64,000 nucleotides of DNA from Ostrinia nubilalis (taxonomy: Eukaryota; Arthropoda; Insecta; Lepidoptera; Crambidae). Shown here piece by piece: positions 11,406 to 21,684 of the stretch (its first letter is position 1; the number at the start of each line of letters is the position of its first letter). Position numbers and translations under genes: made by a program. The stretch covers positions 15,250,501 through 15,314,500 of the forward strand of contig NC_087090.1 of NCBI RefSeq assembly GCF_963855985.1, read 5' to 3'. Under the pieces are notes generated by a model, which was given only the letters and a program-made list of their open reading frames with translations, searched no databases and was not told the DNA's origin.

Positions 11406-12396
11406 ACTAGTTTTACTCGTAAAATACGTAACAAATTATTATCTTTGGACATGCGCCTTTAGTCCTAAACTAAGCAAAGCTTGTAAAGGTTGTCTTGTGG
11501 CTATCAGATAACGAATAAGTATAGGTAATATTTAATTACGCACTTTAATATTTTTTATTGATAAATACATAAACGATACACAAACAGAACACAGACCAGG
11601 GATTGAATTGAATCCTCGATCTTTCGTTTATTAGTCTCTAACACAAACTGTTAGATCAGTCGCTCGTAAAGTAGAGAATTCGATATTGTACACTTCTATT
11701 AAATTTTGGATTAGAGTACACAAATGCTCGCATCTGGCCAAGTCGAGCGCGAAGCAAACACTGCCGTACCATCCTTTACTGGAACCATTTCGCCGCATTT
11801 TCAGGCCCCTATTTGAGAACCTCTGGATAAGACCTAAGCTATAATCACATACTTTAAATCCAAAATTTCAAGTCTGTAGGTCATTTAGTTCCGAAGTTAA
11901 GCGAAAGCAAAGTTTCGCATTTACGACACTCACTCACTCACTCACTGATGATCATCAAAATAGAACTAGTACTTCCCATTAACTCAGAGAGCTGAAATTT
12001 GGTACAGAGTTAGGGTTTAATGGCCACATAAAGGGAAAACTATAAAAACTAGGAAAATCGAAGATCTGGAGTAACCACATTCATAATCAATACTACTCCG
12101 GCACCGTGGTGTTCGCCTGTATCGCTCACCGCTAGATGGCGCTAGCACTAGCAAGCGGTGTCCAGATTTTTTTCCTTTCTAGAGAAAGTCGTCGATTAAG
12201 TTGAAAGTTGTGTAAATTGCATTTCGTTGATTTCGTTTATTATAATGTAAGGTTCGCTTAGGTTATGTTATAAAAACAATTCTGATTCGTTGTCCATTTT
12301 AAAGGTCGTTGAGTTTATTTGTGTTTAATATCGTAAAAAAATGTCGATAAAACGACGACGTTATATAATTTTGCCACGCTCTACAAAAAGAAGTGA
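11406..12396. other. No gene; tRNA-SINE relic and (CTCA)n repeat
   Basis: On the minus strand 11590-11660 resembles a decayed tRNA-derived SINE (ttagagactaataaacgaaa gatcgaggattcaa). A (tcac)n stretch at about 11930-11947 leads into a dispersed lepidopteran repeat ('gagagctgaaatttggtaca'). Nothing else is recognised. Confidence 0.4.
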
Positions 12397-12540
12397 AATC
12401 CCACCAAAAACATTCTGTAAAAAACTAGCCAAGTCTCGATGGAGCAGCTTGTTTATCTCTAAAAAGTAATGAAATCTAGACAAAACAAGCTGCTCCATCG
12501 AGACTTGGCTAGTTTTTTACAGAATGTTTTTGGTGGGATT
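12397..12540. mobile_element. Perfect-hairpin repeat (58-bp arms, 28-nt loop)
   Basis: The arms at 12397-12454 and 12483-12540 are exact reverse complements over all 58 bases. The ends are aatcccaccaaaaacattct and agaatgtttttggtgggatt. It resembles a hairpin MITE family I associate with Lepidoptera. The absence of any mismatch suggests recent insertion or correction between arms. Confidence 0.75.
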
Positions 12541-13174
12541 CAACTAACCAATCACATGATACAAGTCAGTCGCCAGCTTAAGAAAACTTCTGATGTGTCC
12601 AATCGCCCTTAAAAGGGTCTAACGAGTATCAGACCTTATGGCCCAATGTTATTCTCGAAGAAACATAATGTTTAGGAAATGCGTGTCGTTACATTTATGT
12701 TGAATCTATAAAAATGGCATGTCACGTAGCCTTCCGCGGACGCCCTTGCTGTTAATAAATTAGCTATTTCGCATCCCTTCGAGGAAACACCGGCTAAAAT
12801 AATTAATTAAGACAATGATTTTATTTAAGACTATAATACTCAAGTACCTCCATTAAGGAGCTTCTAAGCGGGCAAAAAGCGGTCGATAGCACTACTATCA
12901 CACTACTGGTTTATAATATCTAATATGTATTTCCATGAAATACATTCCGTATAGCACCTATTGTAGAAATAGAGCCATATAATGATTCGTGTACGTGAAG
13001 TTGCAGCTTGCTTTGAAATAGCATAGAGTCCCCGCAGACGAAATACTTTTTTTCGGCTGAGAGTTTGATCGGGCTGTTAATACTTTATGTTAGATTTATT
13101 CACTTTAATGGTTGGTAAACATTATTTTTCCAAAATTATGTGTGAAAAAAATCGCTCACAAGAAAAAATATTCA
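12541..13174. other. No gene recognised
   Basis: Unassigned AT-rich sequence without long frames or clear repeats. Confidence 0.5.
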
Positions 13175-13296
13175 TACAGTCAGCGTTAAATTCGTGTCAC
13201 CCCAAGTAGCCAAAAAGTCACAATCACACGTCTTTGTAGCAATTGGAATAAGGTTGTGTTATCAACTTTGCCACGAACTATCTGACGCTCACTGTA
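13175..13296. mobile_element. Tc1/mariner-type MITE (122 bp)
   Basis: The ends are TACAGTCAGCGTtaaattcg and cgaactatctgACGCTCACTGTA, an inverted repeat with CAGT...CGT termini flanked by TA. That is the usual look of mariner-derived MITEs. No coding capacity. Confidence 0.65.
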
Positions 13297-13684
13297 CATG
13301 TGAATATCAATCACCTAATAATTTTATGCTTGTGCCACTGTAATAGCGTAGCGATAAATCTGTATAACACGGCTCTATATCTGCCGGTGGCAGCAATAAA
13401 GCCGCTGAATGTTTTTCCACTATTGCACCGCTGTTTTGGGAAAATTTCCTTGCATTTTTAATCTAGAAGTGCTAGTACAATTGCCAACTAGGGAATATTA
13501 AACGAAATGTTGGCAGCATATGGTTACCTATTTTATTTGGATACTTTTATCACGTTGTATTTTTTTAAATTATTACCCCAATTTCCAGCTCTGAAACTAA
13601 AGCTCTGACGTCACATCAGCAGTGTCAATGAAGGCAAAATATTAAATAAACAAACATACATCGATGTATGATTACTATATTTAG

Positions 13685-13775
13685 ATTGGTTTGCACCATC
13701 TTAATTAAACTATAAGAAATATCAAACTCCATACAAAAAACACCGGTTATGGTTAAAGTAAGGTGTAACCCAGTG
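13685..13775. mobile_element. GTTGCACCATC-family MITE, decayed copy
   Basis: It matches the family copies at 24899-25018, 43703-43840 and 60128-60249: tttgcaccatcttaatt ... caaactccatacaaaaaaca ccggttatggttaaagtaag. Its terminal repeats are eroded. Confidence 0.6.
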
Positions 13776-13796
13776 CTTTATTAATCTAAGCATATA

Positions 13797-14239
13797 ATGA
13801 AAAGCAGTAAGTATTTTTATTACGAAACTCTTCATTGTTCAATTCACTGGCTTATACTTCCAAATCACTGGAACAAAGCAATTATATTGATTCTACGATT
13901 TATCAAAAAAAAAAATCCATTATTCCTCTCATTAAGCAGAATTAATGAGACCCAACAAAAAACTGTTCCATTTTCATTTTATATAGTGAAAATCTTAACT
14001 TCGCAGGATTTAACGCGGGCGAAGTTACTTTTAATTAATTGCAAACATTTAATTAAAAAGGTAAGTCCAAAGAAAAATTCTTTACGCTACGGTATAAGGA
14101 ATTTTCGAGGTTCGTTTTCTAATTAGTATTTACTAAGGTCGAAGATTTTCATCTTTCCCCAAAGCTAAGTTAAGTGTAAAATGAGGCCCTTTTTCATTTA
14201 GGCAAAGTTAGTTAGCGGGCAAACGAGCTTGTATCCGTA
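13797..14239. other. No gene recognised
   Basis: A 109-codon open frame (13797-14126) exists on the plus strand, but it is rich in Lys, Ile and Phe, as chance frames in AT-rich DNA are, and has no domain or flanking gene structure. Confidence 0.5.
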
Positions 14240-14478
14240 AACGAACTAAAGTCGCTGACATAGCCCGACGGATTAGTGGCAATGGGCAGGGCACATAGTA
14301 CGCAGAACTGACGGCCGATGGGGCAGCAAGGTTCTGGAGTTGAGGCCACGTAGGTACTGGAAAACGCAGCGTGAGACCTCCACCCACAAGGTGGACTGTA
14401 GCAAGAAGGCGTTGGATGCAGGCCGTTACCAACCGCTCATTATGGAATCATCGGGGGAGGCCTATGTCTGAAATGATG
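14240..14478 (+). mobile_element. LINE 3'-end fragment (QWTSFG family)
   Basis: The plus-strand pieces 'ggcaatgggcagggcacata', 'gcagcaaggttctgga' and 'tcatcgggggaggcctatgt' followed by gaaatgatg match the LINE tail. It is broken by frameshifts. An (AAAT)n run follows at about 14560-14578. Confidence 0.7.
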
Positions 14479-15082
14479 TTGAATATTTCAAGCCTGTTAA
14501 GAAAGTCTGTGACTGGCTTATGTAAATGTTGTTTAATTTGTAAATGGCTATGCAGTTTCTTAATAAATAAATAAATAATATTAAACATAATAGTTTAATC
14601 TGATGTACTGGGAGGATTAATTTGGAGCTCGTTGCAAGCAACTATGTCTGTTTAGCATTTACACTTGCTAACTGCAACCTCAATTTGCTCAGCTCCCTTG
14701 AGATCCATTATAAAGTCTGCGAGGAGCAACTGGTAACTACAGTAGAAGAAAGATCTTTAAATCTATACCTACATTGTAATAAAACTATACAAAGTTAGTT
14801 ATGTAGGTAGACTCTTTTAAACCTTATCAGGATTTCCTTTTCTTTCCTGTTGATGTAAGTAAATCTTTCATTTAATTAGCATTAATATTTTGTTGTATAG
14901 GTAAAATTGCGTCTACTCGTACCTATGCTCGAATTTTTTTTTAGATATTGTGAGAACTAGAATCTAGATTATAAGCGTTCTGTTTATTTGTATTCAATCA
15001 ATTATTCAAGTATGAAAAAATCGTAAAACATGCCTTCATTAGTAGAATAGCTGTTACAGATCCAGTCATGTAAAACATATTC

Positions 15083-15164
15083 TTACGCCCGTATTCACAA
15101 ACATTATTATGAAGTCTCACAGTGTGCGTGGACGCACAGGGTGACACACGAACCAATCACAGAG
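15083..15164. mobile_element. Left half of MITE split by Gypsy element
   Basis: The left end ttacgcccgtattcacaa matches the intact MITE at 5011 and the match runs to ...aaccaatcacagag. It stops exactly at the Gypsy LTR. The missing half resumes at 23309. The last four bases, AGAG, are the target duplication. Confidence 0.85.
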
Positions 15165-16028
15165 TGTCGCGTAGTGGGAAATTAATAAATAATCAACACT
15201 AGCGTACACAGATAAAATTACGGTTTATTTACTTTTACAAAAATATGAGGGCGGGGTTCGGATGCCCGACTGTGTATGCTTTCGCGGTCCGTGACTTCCC
15301 TGGCGAGGGCGACCGAAGGTAGATGGTGGCCGTAGGTGCTGGACGTAGTCGCTGTCAGCTGTAGGCGCCCTGGGTCTTGAGCCGCAGATGGTACGCGTTT
15401 GCCTCCGCGTTAGTCCCGAAATTCGATCCCCTATCGGGGATGTATTCACTACACAGTTTTATCGTACTTATTTATGAAATATGGCGTAATAACTTGTACT
15501 TGCAGAAATTTGTACTTTGCAATCTGTATTTATTGCATTTGCACTAAATATTATAAGTTATTTGAAATGTAATCGGCGCGGCGGCGATAGGCAGGTACGC
15601 GGCCGTACTTTTCAAGTTGGTTTGTCGAAATGAAGCCGGGGAGACGTGCCCTGGCCGACGATTTTTAAAGGTCAAACGACTTTAGGCGCCGCCCATTAAA
15701 AAAATCATACGATGTTTTTGACCAATGCCCAGACGCAAAGGATTGAAGAGAAAGCTGCTTAGGGTCCCGCGCGACCGATAAACGAACCATTAGCAAGGTC
15801 ACTGTAATATTGATCTATTTTATTTTTAGCTAGTTTTAAGTGATTTATGTAATTATTTGTTTTGTAAATGTTATTTATTTAGTGATAAGAATAAAATCTT
15901 GTTTACAGTTTTTTGTTGTTTTATGTATTTGATAGTTTTAGTTATTTTTGTTCATTATTACGTTAATTTAACTATACTTTATTTGTACAAGAATCATCAA
16001 ATGTAATTATGTGACGTATAACGTTACA
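15165..16028 (-). repeat. 3' LTR of Gypsy element (864 bp)
   Basis: On the minus strand it starts TGTAACGTTATACGTCAC and ends CTACGCGACA, the canonical TG...CA. It matches 22446-23308 except for 'tgtatgc' against 'tgggtatgc', three extra A residues and one T/A change. The 74-codon minus frame inside is probably incidental, because the 2-bp difference shifts its tail in the other LTR. Confidence 0.95.
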
Positions 16029-16044
16029 TTACCCCCCCGCGTCA
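16029..16044 (-). promoter_or_regulatory. Polypurine tract of Gypsy element
   Basis: On the minus strand, GACGCGGGGGGGTAA lies directly before the 3' LTR. This is the expected place and composition for the plus-strand primer of reverse transcription. Confidence 0.7.
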
Positions 16045-16318
16045 CCAAGGATTTTTTTTTTATAAAAAAAAAAATCCGCATAAAAGTAATAAGTCAATGC
16101 TTGTATTAATCCTTTCATAAAATTGCTCTCATACGTCACGCCTTCATTATGGCAACATTATTCTTTAATATAATGAATAATGACGCATTCTTACATAAAT
16201 AGGTTCCTGCTATACATTGAACTGGTAACCCATACAAACTAATAATACTTAAGATGTTCTTTTTTTTTACGAGGTAAAGTCATTATAATAAACATTAATT
16301 AACGACAAAAAAAATTTT

Positions 16319-19300
16319 TTATTTATTTAGGCCAACTAATTTTAAATCCTTAATGTGCCAAGTGCCCAAATCTTTACCTGACATATCCTCTAGGACATAC
16401 ACCAAAGGCGATTTTTTATGAGTCACACGACATTTAATGAATTTTGGTGCTAACTTTTTACTAAAATATTTGTCTTTGTCACTTAATACGTAAGCGCGCT
16501 TCATAACAATATCTCCCACATTAAACTCTGCTGGCTTTCGACGCAGATTATAGTGTGAAGTATTTTTTTCGTGAGCATGCCATAACTTTTTCTGTACGTC
16601 ATTAAAAATACTAGAAAGGCAGCCTACGTTTTCGGCATAAATATCCCGAGGTAAAAATAAGATTTCGTTGCCTAATTCTGAGTCTGTATAGTGGGTACCG
16701 CAGGTGACAAGTTCCCTACCATAGACTAAGAAAGATGGCGTGAAACCAGTAGCCTCGTTTACCGAGTTATTTATCGCAAATTGAACCTTTGGAATAAAAA
16801 CGTCCCAAGTTCTGTGATCATTTTCGACAAATGTTGATATGCAAGTGATAATAGTTCTATTGTAACGTTCAACTGTGTTAACTTGTGGTGTATATTTCGG
16901 CGTAAAATAAATGTTGGGTATGTTATATTTTTTAAATAACACAGCTGTGTCACGGCTAATAAATTGTGAACCATTATCGACAATTATAGTTTGAGGAATT
17001 CCGTGGACAAGGAAAACGGAATCCTCTAAAATTTTTATAATTACATCTGACGTTGCTTTTCTAATTGGATAAATCAGACAAAATTTTGAAAAACAGCAGG
17101 TCACAACTAAAATGTAACTATTTTGTTTTCGACTAACAGGCAGAGGGCCCATGAGGTCAATTGAGACCATTTGAAAAGGACGAGAGCATTGTTTTGGACG
17201 ACCCATGACTCCAAGTATTTGATGATTAGAAGTTTTATATTCAAGACATTTTTGACAAGAACCAACAAACTGAACTACATCACTGTGCATTCCTGGCCAA
17301 AAGTAACGCAACATGAGGCGATGGTAAGTTATAAATATGCCCAAATGTGCAGCTGTTGGTTGCGAGTGATTTTCTAAAATAACATTTTCACGTAATTCGG
17401 AAGGAACTACGATCTTCCACGAAAATTCATTTTGCAATTTACATTTAACTTTAGTCAACCTATACAAAATGTCGTTTTTAATTAAATAATTTGGAAAATC
17501 ATGTGGTCTGTTAAGGCAACCGTTAAAAATTGTTTTGTACCACTCGTCTTTAGTGTCCTTTATATCGGAGGAGGAGATAGCACTAACTGGCACAGACCGC
17601 GATAGGGCGTCGGGTATAACGTTGTCTACACCACGACGATGTTTAATGTCGAAGTTAAAAGATGACAACCGTACTCCCCAACGAGCTAAGCGACCAGTAG
17701 GATTACTCAGAGAGAGGAACCACTTTAAGGCGCTGTGATCTGTATAGACAGTGAAAGTTTTGCCGTTCTCTAAATAACACCGCCAGTGCTCTAGAGCAGT
17801 TACCACAGCTAAAGTTTCGCGCTCAGTTATGCTGTAATTTTTCTCAGCCGCAGATAAAGACTTACTCATATAAGCGATAGGATGCTCCTTACCGTCTTTT
17901 GTTTGTGTGAGCATAGCGCCTACCCCATAGTTACTCGCATCCGTGTGTACCTCGAAAGGCTGAGCATAATCAGGACACGTTAGAACAGGAGCAGAAACTA
18001 AACATTCTTTTAGTTTTAAAAAGGACACATCAGCCTCCGGAGTCCACTTAAATGGAGGTGTGCCTTTTTTATTAGAAGTCAATTTATTTAAAGGGCCAGC
18101 AATTGTACTAAAATTTGGTACGAAGCGACGGTACCATGTTGCTGTGCCAAGAAAACGTTTAAGGTCCTTTCGGCTAGTAGGTGTTGGATAGTTTAATATA
18201 GCCTCGACCTTCTCGGGATCTGTGCGCAGTCCACGACTATCGACGACATAACCCAGATATTTAAGTTGGCTACGAAAAAACTTGCATTTTTCTAAATTCA
18301 CGGTGAGATTAGCTTGTTTTAATTTATCTAAGACCTTTAACAAGAGTGTCACGTGACTATTATAGTCATTGCTTACAATTATTATGTCATCCAAATATGC
18401 GAAGACATTAAGGCCAAACTCACCGAACAAAAGATCTACTAAACGCTGTTGAGTCGCGGGTGCGTTAGTTAAACCGAACGCGGTTCTTTTAAACCTGAGT
18501 GTACCTCTACCCGGAACATAAAATGCAGTCTTATCACGATCCTCGAGAGCTATATTAATCTGCCAAAAAGATTTGGATAAATCGATACTGCTAAGATAAC
18601 GAGCGTCTCTAAGGTTATCCAAGATCTCAGAAATGTATGGCAAATTATAAGCATCACGCTTGGTAACTGAGTTGAGCTTGCGACTATCGAGGCAAAACCT
18701 CGGCTGACCATTCTTTTTTGTTACTAAAAGGACTGGGGAAGACCAGGCACTTTCACAAGGCTCAACCACGTCAAGAGCCAACATCTCATCGACCTGCTCA
18801 ACCAGGATTCGTTGTTTCTCCGGAGACATGCGGTAGTAACGTTGCCGGATTGGTTGAGCATCACCGGTATCAATTCGATGGGTAATCAAAGAAGTTTGTC
18901 CTAGACCCCTACGTTCAAATGAAATGTCTTTGAATTGATCTATGATGTTATCCGCTATAAGTTTTTCAGACTCACATAAATTGTCATAGCCGTGAATTAG
19001 AGTTTCATTAGTAGTATCGTCATCGTCGCCGACTGTACCGAACGAGATGCTACCCAAATACTTAGGACATATTTGAAACTTTCGCCAAAAGTCAACACCC
19101 AAAATAAGAGAGGTTTCTATTTGTGGCACAACAACAGCGTCAATAATGTGAAACTGGTTCTCAAAATGTACAGGAATATTAATGTGACCTATGCTTTGTA
19201 AAGACTGACCACCTGCAGCTGTAACAAGAATACAGGTATCAGTAAGCAGTTTAAGACCGTTGTTCTCTAATAAAACATGAGAGTTGTCACCCAAAATGGT

Positions 19301-20560
19301 TACTGCGGAACCTGAGTCAAGTAGACCAGTAAAAGAAATATTATTTATATTGACTGTGACAAAAGGTCTCGTATCATTAACTGGTTTGCTGCGAATTGTA
19401 GCAGTTTTATATGAACTGAAAAATAATTTGAGTGTTTGAAGCCAGTTTTCCCAATCAGTTTTATCAAAATTACTTTTTGTACTACTACAATTCAGCCCAT
19501 TCAGTTTTTTTGAAGCTGAAGGCTCGATTTTGTTACAATCTGGACATTGAGGTTTCTTGACATTCGGTCTGCCACATTTAAAACAAAATATATTGTTTTT
19601 ATTTTCAGTACATTGACTGATATGGTGAGTGTTCACACGATACCTAGGACAATAAGGAACCTTAGGAGACTCGATTGCATGTACATAACTTTGATTTGAA
19701 TTGTGTTTATTATTAGTGTAATTATTTGTATAGGTTTTATTTTGATTATAATTTGTGTTGTTTATAGGTTTATTAAATTTTGAGTAACTATTGGGATTAT
19801 TTTGTGTTTTGTAATTAAATCGATTTTTATTATATGCGAACTCAGGAGCTAAGGTGTTTGATGTTGCAACACTAGGCTCGCGGAAATTAGCGAGACGTGC
19901 TTGGATAGCTTCATAGTTACGACAAAGCGATTGTAACGATTCGAGGGTCCTGATTTCATAAGCTGATGCCAAAGTGCTAGCGTAACAAGGTCTAATATTA
20001 TGGAGGATTATTTCTAATTTGTCTTCTTCCGACAGAGTTTTCGAAAGACGCGAAAACAATCCGGACATGATCGACAAATAAATCGTGATGTTTTCCGATT
20101 CGCCTTGTGTTCTGTTACGAATTTCTGACAGCAGTCTGTAATCAAAGTCAGACTGGTCAAAATCTTGTCTCAACAGGGTGATTAGCTCGCTCCAATTAGA
20201 CACACGATCCCTAACACTTCTAAACCAATGAAGTGCGTCTCCGGTGAAAATTTCAGTGGCATAAGACATGGCCTTAGTATCAGAGATACTCCTAGCGACG
20301 CAAAATTCAGTAAGACGTTGAATGAACGCTCGTACGCAAGACTTACCGTCATATTTAAGCCTACCTAAGTCTACTGCTCCTCCACGATCACAAGTGACAG
20401 AAATATTTAGAGGTGGGGCAGCAGAGGTAGTCGGACATTCTGAATTGCTTGTTGGTATTAAAGGATCGGTAACCGTATCTGTATTACTTTTTAAAATATC
20501 TTTATACTTTTTAACCCTTAATTTGGCAGACTCATTATTTATCAAAAAATAAAAATACAT
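16319..20560 (-). CDS. gag-pol: Gypsy gag (C-terminal part)-pol polyprotein
   Basis: A 1413-codon open frame. About the first 16 codons come from the inserted piggyBac-like element; genuine retrotransposon sequence starts after the TTAA at 20511-20514. In order: gag core (about residues 60-220), a zinc-knuckle region (about 300-345), an aspartic protease with LLDSGS (about 415), reverse transcriptase with YLDD (about 722), RNase H with VHTDAS (about 873), and integrase with its His/Cys zinc region (about 1075-1110) and DDE triad in SIDLMGP, VDNGSQF and NTVERYN (about 1135, 1195, 1230). In the first knuckle the second Cys is Tyr (CPRYRVNTHHISQC). All pol motifs look intact, so reverse transcriptase and integrase could be functional. 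Gag cannot be made whole, because its start lies beyond the insert at 21689-22037. Confidence 0.93.
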   Translation of the reverse strand: MYFYFLINNESAKLRVKKYKDILKSNTDTVTDPLIPTSNSECPTTSAAPPLNISVTCDRGGAVDLGRLKYDGKSCVRAFIQRLTEFCVARSISDTKAMSYATEIFTGDALHWFRSVRDRVSNWSELITLLRQDFDQSDFDYRLLSEIRNRTQGESENITIYLSIMSGLFSRLSKTLSEEDKLEIILHNIRPCYASTLASAYEIRTLESLQSLCRNYEAIQARLANFREPSVATSNTLAPEFAYNKNRFNYKTQNNPNSYSKFNKPINNTNYNQNKTYTNNYTNNKHNSNQSYVHAIESPKVPYCPRYRVNTHHISQCTENKNNIFCFKCGRPNVKKPQCPDCNKIEPSASKKLNGLNCSSTKSNFDKTDWENWLQTLKLFFSSYKTATIRSKPVNDTRPFVTVNINNISFTGLLDSGSAVTILGDNSHVLLENNGLKLLTDTCILVTAAGGQSLQSIGHINIPVHFENQFHIIDAVVVPQIETSLILGVDFWRKFQICPKYLGSISFGTVGDDDDTTNETLIHGYDNLCESEKLIADNIIDQFKDISFERRGLGQTSLITHRIDTGDAQPIRQRYYRMSPEKQRILVEQVDEMLALDVVEPCESAWSSPVLLVTKKNGQPRFCLDSRKLNSVTKRDAYNLPYISEILDNLRDARYLSSIDLSKSFWQINIALEDRDKTAFYVPGRGTLRFKRTAFGLTNAPATQQRLVDLLFGEFGLNVFAYLDDIIIVSNDYNSHVTLLLKVLDKLKQANLTVNLEKCKFFRSQLKYLGYVVDSRGLRTDPEKVEAILNYPTPTSRKDLKRFLGTATWYRRFVPNFSTIAGPLNKLTSNKKGTPPFKWTPEADVSFLKLKECLVSAPVLTCPDYAQPFEVHTDASNYGVGAMLTQTKDGKEHPIAYMSKSLSAAEKNYSITERETLAVVTALEHWRCYLENGKTFTVYTDHSALKWFLSLSNPTGRLARWGVRLSSFNFDIKHRRGVDNVIPDALSRSVPVSAISSSDIKDTKDEWYKTIFNGCLNRPHDFPNYLIKNDILYRLTKVKCKLQNEFSWKIVVPSELRENVILENHSQPTAAHLGIFITYHRLMLRYFWPGMHSDVVQFVGSCQKCLEYKTSNHQILGVMGRPKQCSRPFQMVSIDLMGPLPVSRKQNSYILVVTCCFSKFCLIYPIRKATSDVIIKILEDSVFLVHGIPQTIIVDNGSQFISRDTAVLFKKYNIPNIYFTPKYTPQVNTVERYNRTIITCISTFVENDHRTWDVFIPKVQFAINNSVNEATGFTPSFLVYGRELVTCGTHYTDSELGNEILFLPRDIYAENVGCLSSIFNDVQKKLWHAHEKNTSHYNLRRKPAEFNVGDIVMKRAYVLSDKDKYFSKKLAPKFIKCRVTHKKSPLVYVLEDMSGKDLGTWHIKDLKLVGLNK

Positions 20561-21684
20561 CGTCGGATTTATGTTTTTAGGGTTATTTATAGGTCAGAAA
20601 AAAATAAATAAAAAATCGGAACTTCACCAAATAGAAAAAAAACAATGTTCATCCCAATGAACACTGCCAAATATATGGAGAATTGTAACTGTTCATTGGG
20701 GTGAACATTGCCAATTTAGGGTAGCGGCATTAAATTAAAACAATTATACATATAAAAAGTAAAATTTATATTATTAAACGCTTTTTGGTGCACGAAATAG
20801 TAAGAAATTAACTATTACCATACAATTTTGTGTGATAGTTGAGGTAAAATAATGTTTAATGTTTTTAAAGAAAAAAAATCATAATTTTTTGTTCATGTAA
20901 CTTAAAAGTGGACAAGTCGCACAAAAAAATAAAAAACAGCTCCCACATTTATAAAATATATTCTTCAGGGTTTAAATAAAAAAGTAAAAATGATTTTAAT
21001 CATAAATATTCTTTGGAACTACAAATTTTGAATCTACAAACAACCGCTAAATTAAAATATGTAATTATTTTGCATGAAAATTTAGAAAACAATTATGTCC
21101 ACTTTTACAAGTAACAAAACATTATTCTGATATTACATTTCATGCAATATACAGTATCAAGCTGCCAACAACCCAAACAAAATAAAAATTAACTATAAAT
21201 AAAGAAATTGGTCCACTGAAATAAAATTAAACAAAAATAAACGTTTGATAGCCTATTTGACAACGTTCACTGGGATGAACAATCAAACATTGATAGTAAT
21301 TTGGCAATGTTCACTGGGATGAACACTCGACTTTGACCTGGTATAGCATGGCTTATTTATTAAATGAGCATTATAAATCAATCAAGTTATTGAGCATGAC
21401 CACTATGCAATACGTTAAAACCACTGTCATTACTCAATTATAATAAAAAACATGTAAAGCTTGAATAAACACCTTGACACTAAAGCCTGGTCTTCGCTAT
21501 GTCGGCATTTTGGCTAAAATTAACACTTTCAGACTGTGGCTAGCACATAAAAATATTTTTCTACCAAAACTTAAGAATACTTTCTAGTGAAAAAAAAAAG
21601 TTACCAGTAATAAGGACGTATGCACTCGGCATATTATTTTTTTCAATTTAATGTTCATCCCAGTGAACAAAATCAAATGAAGGG
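20515..21684. mobile_element. piggyBac-like non-autonomous element inside Gypsy gag (1170 bp)
   Basis: It is flanked by TTAA at 20511-20514 and 21685-21688. The ends read CCCTTAATTTGGCAG on the left and, reversed, CCCTTCATTTGATTTTG on the right, sharing CCCTT(A/C)ATTTG. It carries five copies of a 16-bp quasi-palindrome, GTTCATCCCAGTGAAC and variants, several next to TGCCAAAT. No transposase frame is present. The same terminal style appears in the element at 414-2216. Confidence 0.85.
20647..21668. repeat. Five copies of a 16-bp quasi-palindrome
   Basis: Copies lie at 20647-20662, 20691-20706, 21265-21280, 21309-21324 and 21653-21668. The consensus is GTTCAYYSSRRTGAAC: GTTCA and TGAAC half-sites separated by six bases. 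They cluster toward the two ends of the piggyBac-like insert, as subterminal transposase-binding repeats would. Confidence 0.8.

Noticed and set aside
13797..14126. 109-codon plus-strand frame
   Set aside because: Lys/Ile/Phe-rich composition typical of chance frames in AT-rich DNA; no motif, signal peptide or gene context.
15225..15449. 74-codon frame inside the Gypsy LTR (and 77 codons at 22499-22732)
   Set aside because: A 2-bp LTR difference shifts the C-terminus between the two copies, and the region is LTR promoter or untranslated sequence.
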